This document shows positions 57,523 through 64,000 of a DNA stretch of 64,000 nucleotides, one piece after another. The stretch comes from Plasmodium coatneyi. Taxonomy: Eukaryota; Apicomplexa; Aconoidasida; Haemosporida; Plasmodiidae. The notes under the pieces were generated by a model. That model saw nothing but the letters and a program-made list of their open reading frames with translations, had not been told where the DNA came from and did not search any database. The stretch covers positions 1,426,001-1,490,000 of the forward strand of contig NC_033564.1 in assembly GCF_001680005.1 (NCBI RefSeq), read 5' to 3'. Position numbers and translations under genes: made by a program. How positions within the stretch are numbered: the stretch's first letter is position 1; the number at the start of each line of letters is the position of its first letter.

Positions 57523-58359
57523 ATGGACAGCAGAGACGACGCACTCCTACAGAGTGAGGCATTTTCCCTGGAGGAAATTTTCGAGAGCGACATAACGAAC
57601 GAGGAAAACAAATCCATCGTCGAATATTTCAGACAAGTGCAAAATGAGAGAGACCAACTTCCAAGTACAGTCAGCGTGAAGAGCATAAAAGGGGAAGAAC
57701 AACAAAGTGGAAACAATGAGGGGAAATCCAATTCAAAACATCAAATATTTGTACTACTGGACCAGTACAAGGAGACTAATTTGATGAAGTATGATTGTTC
57801 CACATGGAAAGAGGACGTTGTACATTATGTGAAAAGTGTGAGGAAATATATGCACAGAAAATACAACAGGAAAATAATCGATGGGTTCAAGTATCATAGT
57901 GCTAAGTGTGCTGTACTGTCAAAACTGAAAAAAAGGGAAAACTTAATTTCCGTTTTTTCTTCATCCCCGCTGTGTATTCATTTGTATATCTATGGCATTA
58001 ACTACAAACAGGTGGTTCACTACCTCCATGTGATAGCTAGCCATTTGGTTGATCAGAAGGAGGGGCACTCGTGGATGCTGTACGTATGGATTATTTATTT
58101 GCTCATTTTGCTGGATTCGTTGCAGGCCCTGGACTCGAGCGTCTCCTCCGATTTGCAGGCAATCAAGCGGGCTTGCGCAGAAAGAGGAGAAGCCGTAGAG
58201 AAGCACAACGCCGTGCACCCAAGTGAACTAACCTTCCTGACCCATTTTTATTGCAACTCACCAAATGCAATAAGCAGCACCGCGTGTTCATCCCACTGCC
58301 CCCAATCCATTTATTACATAATTTACTACCTCATCACGGAAATATTTAATCAGAAATGA
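57523..58359 (+). CDS. Probable Gemin2/SIP1-family protein
   Basis: Single exon, 278 residues from the ATG at 57523. An N-terminal acidic segment is followed by DCSTWKEDVVHYVKSVRKYM, then LISVFSSSPLCIHLYIYGINYKQ, VVHYLHVIASHLVD and a hydrophobic helix WMLYVWIIYLLILLDSLQALD. The end is YYIIYYLITEIFNQ. The order and spacing match the Gemin2 C-terminal domain (PSLSLLFRIN..TVTSVLEYLSNW, RWLYALLACLEKPL, LNLLICLVSRYFDQR). Gemin2 clasps five Sm proteins during assembly of spliceosomal snRNPs, together with SMN. Overall identity is low, so the family assignment is tentative; an unknown helical protein is the alternative. The hydrophobic helix could be mistaken for a membrane segment. This is the last housekeeping-like gene before the repeat-rich kir region. 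Confidence 0.55.
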   Translation: MDSRDDALLQSEAFSLEEIFESDITNEENKSIVEYFRQVQNERDQLPSTVSVKSIKGEEQQSGNNEGKSNSKHQIFVLLDQYKETNLMKYDCSTWKEDVVHYVKSVRKYMHRKYNRKIIDGFKYHSAKCAVLSKLKKRENLISVFSSSPLCIHLYIYGINYKQVVHYLHVIASHLVDQKEGHSWMLYVWIIYLLILLDSLQALDSSVSSDLQAIKRACAERGEAVEKHNAVHPSELTFLTHFYCNSPNAISSTACSSHCPQSIYYIIYYLITEIFNQK

Positions 58360-58815
58360 GCCACCTGTGGGGTAGCGACACGGGAAGTGATTCGTGTCCC
58401 CATGCGGCGTTGTGTGTTAAGTTCCACGTGACAGAAAATTATTCATGTGGAAGGTGTCTGTTAGGGTTTCATAAAGGAAAAAGAAAAAAAAAAAAAGGCG
58501 GGAAGAGTTACCCAAGTGCAAAGCGGGGAATAAACAGCGGAAGAAAAATGTGAAAATGGCGTAACCTGCCGCAGCAGAGGTAAATGTTCCTATGCAGAAC
58601 TGTGTGGCGCAGGGGACTCAAAGCAGACATTTCGCAAAATGTTCCTTTCTCACCTTTTTTCATGGTGTCGCTAATTCGGCACGCACACAAGTGTGTACAT
58701 TTAGTCTGTTTATCGTTCTATTATCGTTCTATGTGACTGTCAGGAGTTACTCTTTTTTTCCTTTCGAATTTTTTTCACATATACTATACATTCGTTGTAA
58801 AAAAAAGATGCTCCT
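58360..58815. other. intergenic region, no gene seen
   Basis: About 450 bases of unremarkable, A-rich sequence downstream of the Gemin2-like gene, before the polypyrimidine tract. Confidence 0.5.
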
Positions 58816-58817
58816 CT

Positions 58818-59035
58818 TTTTTTTTTTTTTTCCTTTTTTTCCTTCCTTTTTTCCTTTTTCCTTTTTCCTTTTTCCTTTTTCCTTTTTTCCTTTTTTCCTT
58901 TTTTCCTTTTTTCCTTTTTCCTTTTTTCCTTTTTCCTTTTTCCTTTTTTCCTTTTTCCTTTCTTTCTTTCTTTCTTTCTTTCTTTTTCTTCCTTTTTTTT
59001 TTTTTTTTTTTTTTTTTTTCTCTTCGCTTTCTTTT
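58818..59035. repeat. long polypyrimidine tract (CTTTTTC and CTTT repeats)
   Basis: About 215 bases with only C and T on the plus strand. It contains many (t)5-6cc units, then a (CTTT)n stretch at 58965-58990 and a run of about 28 T before 59020. An open frame across it is a by-product of the repeat. Confidence 0.9.
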
Positions 59036-59083
59036 CATAGGTTCACCCTTCCGGCGCAAGTCCTCCACCCTGAGCCCCTGAGT

Positions 59084-59210
59084 ACCAGGCCATATCATTG
59101 TTCTTAAACCCTGAAATAGCTAAACACCAGGCTATATTGTTGTCCATACACCATAAAACAGCTGAACAGCAGGCCACATTGTTGTTCTTATATCCTGGAA
59201 CCTTAACCCC
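59084..59210. repeat. about 42-bp tandem repeat (CAGGCCA-TATTGTTG family), 3 copies here, 2 more nearby
   Basis: Three tandem units starting at about 59084, 59127 and 59169, each with caggcca-attgttgt and usually ending near an ccataaaa or ccctgaaa telomere-like heptamer. Two dispersed copies start at about 59503 and 59705. Confidence 0.85.
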
Positions 59211-59225
59211 AATTGATAAAGGTTA

Positions 59226-59400
59226 CAAGCCCTAAAATGTGAAATCCTACACACACCCCTAAATTGTGAAATCCTAAACTACACCCTAAAGTGCGAAATC
59301 CTATATACAACCCTAAAATGCGAAATCCTACACATACACCCCTAAAATGCGAAATCCTACACATACACACCCTAAAATGCGAAATCCTACATACACCCCA
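59226..59400. repeat. telomere-like minisatellite, about 28-bp unit, 6 copies
   Basis: Units of the form ccctaaaatg(c/t)gaaatcctacacatacac follow one another six times, with diverged extra copies at about 59533-59590. The unit contains CCCTAAA, the C-strand form of the Plasmodium telomere heptamer. Confidence 0.88.
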
Positions 59401-59872
59401 CACACTCATTAATTCATCTTTACTTTTTTTTTTTTTTTTTTTTCTTTCTTCCTTTTCTTTCATGCACAAATTATATGCATAAGCATCCATATGCAACTAA
59501 ACACCAGGCCACATTGTTGTCCTTACACCCTAAAATCTTAACCTTAAGTATGAAATCCTAACCATCGTAAATGCGAAATCCTATTGTCACACCCAACTCA
59601 TTCATTCACCTTTATTTTTTTTTTCTTTTTTCTTCTTTTTCATTCTTTCCTTTACTTTGTATGCACTCTCTAAGATGCATACCCCTCCTTAAAAGAGCTA
59701 AAATACCAGGCCATATTGTTGTTCATATAACCTAGAAAATGGACCTTATTCCAACGTCCTTAACCTTCACTCTAATATCCGGAACCTTCATTCTAATACC
59801 CTTACAACTTCATTCTTTCTAACAACCTTATACTCTTCCTTCCCTTTTCTTTCATATAAAAGCAACTTCCCC
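59401..59872. repeat. dispersed telomere-like and repeat relics downstream of kir
   Basis: Contains a T-rich run, two of the CAGGCCA-TATTGTTG copies, diverged telomere-like units and attctaata(c/t)cc(t/g) short repeats (59750-59820). No gene seen. Confidence 0.6.
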
Positions 59873-59990
59873 TCATCTAGAAGATGAAGTAGTTCTGGTG
59901 TATGGGATGGAATATTCCGTCATGGAATAGGTTGCTGCAGAACCTTCTGTAGAATATTGAGTAAAATTTTCGTTATCTGACGTGTTGAAT
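59873..59990 (-). pseudogene. out-of-frame remnant of the kir cytoplasmic tail
   Basis: Right after the premature stop, the minus strand continues in the +1 frame with the tail typical of KIR proteins: RHEFNTSDNENFTQYSTEG, a Thr/Ser-rich middle and ...TRTTSSSR, then a stop at 59873-59875. The shift sits in a TTTT run at 60000-60003, where TTT would keep the frame. The tail is probably lost from the protein, or the base count is wrong. Confidence 0.78.
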
Positions 59991-62113
59991 TCATGTCTGA
60001 AAGTTGATCTTTTTTTCCTTCCTCCAGAATGGTTATTCCCCTTAAAAAACAGTGATTTATACTAAAAGGAAAAAAAAAAAAAAAGAGAGGTGTTATTGTG
60101 GTATTGGTGTATTATTAGAGTGTGGTGGTGTTAGTGTGGTATTGAGGTGGTGTTCTTACTTACCTTATAGAAGAGGAGAGCCAGTGTTGGTAATGCGATT
60201 GCGGCAAGTCCACCTGACACAGCAGGCGCCACGGCACCACCATCTCTGGCAGCACTTGCTCCTCCAGCTCCAGCTGAAAAATAAATAAGTACATGAAATA
60301 ATCTTAGCGTATTCCTCCTCCTTCTTTTTTTTTTTCCTTACCCCTCCTTAGACCCTTCCTTCCTCCTTAGGAAGGTAATGTTCCTTCCCTTTCCTTCCCT
60401 GAACAGGGAATTGTTGTTCCATTCCTTTCTTTTCCCCTGAAGGAGAAGGAATGTTGTTCCCCATGGGAAGGTAATGTTCCCTTCCTTTCCTTCCCTTAGG
60501 GGAAGTTATCCCTTTCTTGTGGAAAGTACCTTCCTTTCTTTTCCCTCTAGGAAGTTGTCCCCTTCTCTTACTTCCTTAGACCTTTCCTTCCTTTACCCTA
60601 AAACCGGAACCCATAACTTCCCTCCTTAGACCCTTTCCTTCCTCGTCCTTAGACCCTTCCTTCCTCCTACTTAGACCTCCCTTTCTTTGCTCCTCCTTAG
60701 ATACATCCTTTCCTTCCTTCCTCCTTAGACCTTTTCTTCCTTCCTTTCATTCCTTTCCTTCCTACTTCCGTCCTTAGACCTCGCTTCCTTCCCTTTCCTT
60801 TAGGAAGGAATTGTTGTTCCTTCCTTCCTTTCCTCAAGAAAGGGAATGATTGTTCCTTTTCCTTCCCTTTCCTTCAGGAGGGAATGTTGTTCTTTTCCCC
60901 TCTTAAGGAGGAAGGAAGTTGTTCCTTTCCCTTCAGGAAGTGGGGAAGAGGTGTTTAGGGTTCAGGGAAGAATGGAACAACAATTTCCTCCCTGAGGGAA
61001 AGGGAACAAACTTTCTAAGGGAAGTATTTTATTCTCTTCCCTCTGTCAGAATACACGTACCTACTACACCTGTTGTAGCCCCGGATGTTCCTTCTGCAGG
61101 AGGAGTTTCTTGTTGAGGTTGTTCATTACCTAAAATGTAAGTGGGAGAAAATAATTTTCATGCAGTCTGAAATCATTGGACCTTGAAAATATTGTAGGGT
61201 TCACCTTCTCCATGCACGCAGGAAGGGAGTAAGTTTCCCAGGAGACATATTCCCCCTGTTTTATTTCTAATACACGTTCCTCTTCATGCATTGATTTACA
61301 TTTTGTTCTTCTTAACTCCTGCGGGTCGAGTTTTTCGTCCTTCCTTTTAAATACCGCACAATCTGAACCTCCCACAGTGTCCCCCTCACTGTTTGTGCAC
61401 AGTTTATTATAGGCATCAGCAGCTGTCTGCAGGTAAGATGCATAGTGATTACAGTACAGAATATTGTTTGTTGATAAATTCCCTTCTATTTTTTGGTAGT
61501 CCAAAGAATAATCGGATACTACTTTCCTTCTATTGAAGAGGGCCTTATCAATACTGCTGTCCTCGTACATATTGTTACACCCATCTCCAGATTTAATTTT
61601 TGCCAATTCACCATAAATATTTTTCATAACTCTCTGAAATAAGGTGGATTCGTCTCCCACATCCTTCCATACTATATTTCCTAGCCAATAATAAAAGAAA
61701 GTACACTGTGGACTGTAACGTGCGTACGTTCCTCCCGCGTGAAATGCGTAACACCACGCTTTCAACATTTTATCTATTTCTCCCTTAATATTTGGATGCG
61801 CACTTAACACGTCCCCCAATATAGTCGCTGTATTTCCCGGTTCAATGGTATAAACTCTACATTCATTTAGACCCTGCTCGAATGCATCGTACGCTGTTTG
61901 TGACGGCAATTCCAGGAGGTAAAAGCTCTAGAAGTTTAATGAATGGAATACATAATGTACACATGCTCCTACATGTGTTTCTTACATGCTTTCTTCATTA
62001 TACTATATATATAAGAAGTATTATATGAGTGAAGTATTATACGCACGCGCATAATATATGTATTATATATTTATTCATTTTGAATAAGAAATGGTCCTTA
62101 GTACCTCTGTCAT
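59991..62113 (-). CDS. kir: KIR (Plasmodium interspersed repeat) variant antigen, truncated tail
   Basis: Exons on the minus strand: 62113-62105 (MTE only), 61927-61300, 61129-61061, 60273-60164 and 60062-59991, all in phase, 295 residues. KIR proteins are the pir superfamily members of P. knowlesi, exported to the infected red cell and thought to take part in immune evasion. Exon 2 has the family marks: LPSQTAYDAFEQG at the start, KAWCYAFHAGGTY, CTFFYYWLGNIV, Cys residues throughout, and KLDPQELRRTKC at its end. Exon 3 encodes a Pro/Gln/Gly/Thr linker. Exon 4 gives the transmembrane segment (AVSGGLAAIALPTLALLFYK), and exon 5 starts the cytoplasmic tail (KYKSLFFKGNNHSGGRKKRSTF). After that, one extra T makes a stop two codons on. 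The donor at 61300 was chosen over a longer exon 2, which does not fit exon 3's phase. Confidence 0.88.
60274..61060 (-). repeat. repeat-filled kir intron with GGAA...TTCC palindromes
   Basis: The intron between kir exons 3 and 4 is about 790 bases of purine/pyrimidine-biased sequence. ccttccttcc blocks alternate with ggaatgttgttcc-type imperfect inverted repeats at about 60376, 60410, 60447, 60806, 60841, 60877 and 60908. A ccttagaccc motif recurs between 60340 and 60780. Confidence 0.85.
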
Positions 62114-62680
62114 TATTTATGCATATTCCTTTTTGTATAGTGAATTCGTGCTAGGAATTGTTCTTATGTTCCGTATAAATATATGTGTATGAATATTGCT
62201 TGTTCCGTACTTATGAATACTAAATTCTTACTTTATCCTAATAGTACACATTGTTAAATTTTTAGAACAATGATACCATATTGTATATATACGTATTATA
62301 CTATCATATGTATATATAATTAAGGCAAAATGTAGGAATTACTTGTAAGGGAAATTTGAAATAAGAACGAAAGGTGACAAATTCTTCATTTATTCCTTTT
62401 ATTTATGTATTATATACATTGCATGGTATATATTTATCAGTAATATAACCATATTACTTCTATACACGCATTCATTACCTGCTTTCACATATATATACAT
62501 GTGTATATGTGTATACGTTATATTCATATACGTGCATATATATATAATAATATGATTTACATTTTAATAAGAACTATTATATGCGTATAATGAATTTATG
62601 CTCAATTATGTTATTATAAAAAGAGGCGCTTGCTATTAAGAAACTTTTTAACAAATAGGTAGTGCAGTTCATACATGCTG
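62114..62680. promoter_or_regulatory. AT-rich kir upstream region
   Basis: The roughly 570 bases upstream of the kir start codon are markedly richer in A+T than the rest of the window, with many tatatata and gtatacatat stretches. This is where the kir promoter should lie; no specific site is identified. Confidence 0.45.
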
Positions 62681-63040
62681 ACAGCATCTATCCCTCCTGC
62701 TAAATGTGTACACACTTATGAATATGTAATAAGTGGAGCGTATATTTGTGGATTACATTATGATTATACAACATCAAAGTTTGAATTATTTATACTTAAA
62801 AGTAAGGAGGAACATATTAATCCCTACAGTACTATATTGCAGCATAGCCCCTTTCACCAATAGCTGCTAATAATAACTTTCTTCTTTTACCCTTTTTCCT
62901 TTTTTCCTTCTTCTTATTCCATTTTCCTCTTTTCTTTTCTTTTTTCATTTTTTTTTTCTTTTTCCTTCTATTCTCTTTTTTCTTTTTTCCTTTATCTCCT
63001 TTTTCTATTATTATTACATTATACTCTTATTTTCTCAGCG
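62681..63040. other. region between kir upstream DNA and telomere-like array
   Basis: A short plus-strand open stretch (to 62863, 62 codons) has no family resemblance. A polypyrimidine block (62880-63036) follows, ending with tttctcagcg before the array. Confidence 0.5.
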
Positions 63041-63963
63041 TCCAGGTTTCACCCATCACTCTTTAGCGTTCAGGGTATCAACGTGCAGACATCAGGGTTT
63101 GCGGTATAGGAATAGGCTTTCAAGATCAAGGGTTCAGGGTTCACTGTTCTGGGCTTAATAATTATGCTTTAGTTTTAGGGTTTACAGTTTAGGGTTTAGG
63201 ATAAAGTGTTAAGGTTTCACGGTTCGCTGCTTAGGCTTTAGGCTTTAGGGTTCTGCGCTTAGGATTCAGGCTATAGGATTGAGAGTTTAGGGTTCAGGGC
63301 TTAGGTTTTAGTATTAAAAGTTCAGGGATTTATGGGCTTAGAATGCAGGGTTACAGGATTCACTTTTTGGGGTTTAGTTTTCAAGCTTTAGGGTTCAGGG
63401 TCTAAGGTTCAGGGTTTAGGCTTCAGAATTTGGGGTTTAGTTTTGAGGTTTTAGGTTTAAGGGTTTATGGTACCGAGGTTAGGGTTCAGGGTTGACGCTT
63501 TAGGGTTGAGGCTTTAGGGTTTAGGGTTCAGGGTTTAGGATTTAGGGTTCGGGATTTAGGGTTCAGGGTTCAGGGTTTAGGGTTCACCGTTTAAGTTTCA
63601 GGGCTTACGGTGTAGGGTTTACTTTCAGGGCTTATGGTGTAGGTTTTTGGCTTCAGCGCTTAGGTTGTAGGGTTTAGGTTTTAGGGTTTAGGATTCAGGG
63701 CTTAGGGTGTAGGGCTTAGGTTTTAGGATTCAGGGATTTAGGGGTAAACTTTCAGAAACAAGGGGTTAGTGTTAAGAAACTAGAGTTTGTGTTTCAGGGC
63801 CTAGGGTTTAGTGTTCAGGATTTATTGTTTATGGTTTAGAGTTTAGGGCTTAGTTTTCAGGATCTAGGACTCTTGGGATCAGGATTTTGGGCCTAGGGCT
63901 TGGGGGCTTACGTTTTAGTGATTCAAGTTTTCATGTTCTACGGTTGAGAGTTCAGGGTTTCAG
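63041..63963. repeat. degenerate telomere-like array (TT(T/C)AGGG), interstitial
   Basis: About 0.92 kb of irregular heptamer-based repeats on the plus strand: ggtttagg, ggttcagg and ggcttagg variants, most regular at 63470-63590 (gggtttagggttcaggg). They form the G-rich strand of the Plasmodium telomere repeat GGGTT(T/C)A. The array stops at about 63963 and ordinary sequence follows (tctattactccttttgatg), so this is an interstitial array rather than a chromosome end. Confidence 0.9.
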
Positions 63964-64000
63964 GGAGTCTATTACTCCTTTTGATGTTGCTTGCGATCCA

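Noticed and set aside
58592..59107. Open frame of 171 codons across the polypyrimidine tract
   Set aside because: It consists almost entirely of Phe/Leu/Pro from C/T repeats and has no protein-like composition.
15363..61060. CRISPR-like direct repeats
   Set aside because: All repeats seen are homopolymers, micro- or minisatellites or telomere-like units without unique spacers, as expected for this eukaryote.
61130..61299. Longer kir exon 2 running to the stop at 61130
   Set aside because: It does not join exon 3 in frame, whereas the donor at 61300 gives a consistent phase through all later exons.
62675..62863. Short plus-strand open frame upstream of the telomere-like array
   Set aside because: Sixty-two codons without family resemblance or splice partner; could be chance in AT-rich DNA. 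Not listed as a gene.
63041..64000. True chromosome end at the right edge
   Set aside because: The repeats are degenerate and stop before the window ends, with ordinary sequence after them.

Overview
This is nuclear DNA of a malaria parasite (Plasmodium). The genes have many short introns with GT-AG ends, intergenic DNA is full of long poly(A) and poly(T) runs, and the proteins carry Asn/Lys/Glu-rich low-complexity inserts. The moderate GC content and a pir gene of the KIR type lying among degenerate telomere-like repeats next to housekeeping genes fit the simian clade. P. knowlesi is the best guess, with P. coatneyi, P. cynomolgi or P. vivax as alternatives. From memory, the gene order (prefoldin 5, MBF1, PFK11, GGPPS, HCF101, NOT-family, GPI8, spermidine synthase, PV1, RPN7 and onwards) matches a conserved block that lies on chromosome 11 in P. 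falciparum.

Layout. 1-1044: 3' end of an unrecognised gene. 1621-5402: a five-exon gene that resembles the zeta subunit of the AP-5 adaptor complex. 5756-6811 (-): prefoldin subunit 5. 8110-8520: MBF1. 9026-13566 (-): a two-domain phosphofructokinase with degenerate active sites (PFK11 type). 14735-17454 (-): farnesyl/geranylgeranyl diphosphate synthase in 11 exons. 19125-20798: HCF101-type Fe-S carrier. 21120-22505 (-): NOT2/3/5-domain protein. 23923-25336: GPI8 transamidase with a frameshift in a poly(T) run. 27009-29298: unrecognised four-exon gene. 30737-32066: spermidine synthase. 34672-35964: parasitophorous vacuole protein PV1. 38223-39959: proteasome lid subunit RPN7. 40641-45602 (-): very large alpha/beta hydrolase. 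46861-48708 (-): NOP2/NSUN RNA methyltransferase. 50227-52567: MutY adenine glycosylase. 53489-56503: acylated MORN-repeat protein. 57523-58359: Gemin2-like protein.

From about 58.8 kb the character changes. A polypyrimidine tract is followed by CCCTAAA-containing minisatellites, then one KIR gene on the minus strand (59991-62113) with a repeat-filled intron, an AT-rich upstream region, and about 0.9 kb of degenerate TT(T/C)AGGG repeats (63.04-63.96 kb). The two repeat blocks face outward, like the two ends of a small chromosome, around a single variant-antigen gene.

The housekeeping genes are not an operon. Each has its own intergenic region and they act in unrelated processes: protein folding and turnover, isoprenoid and polyamine synthesis, GPI anchoring, Fe-S handling, RNA metabolism and DNA repair. 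Exon limits were worked out by hand from splice sites and phase. Family names come from motif recognition, not from database searches.
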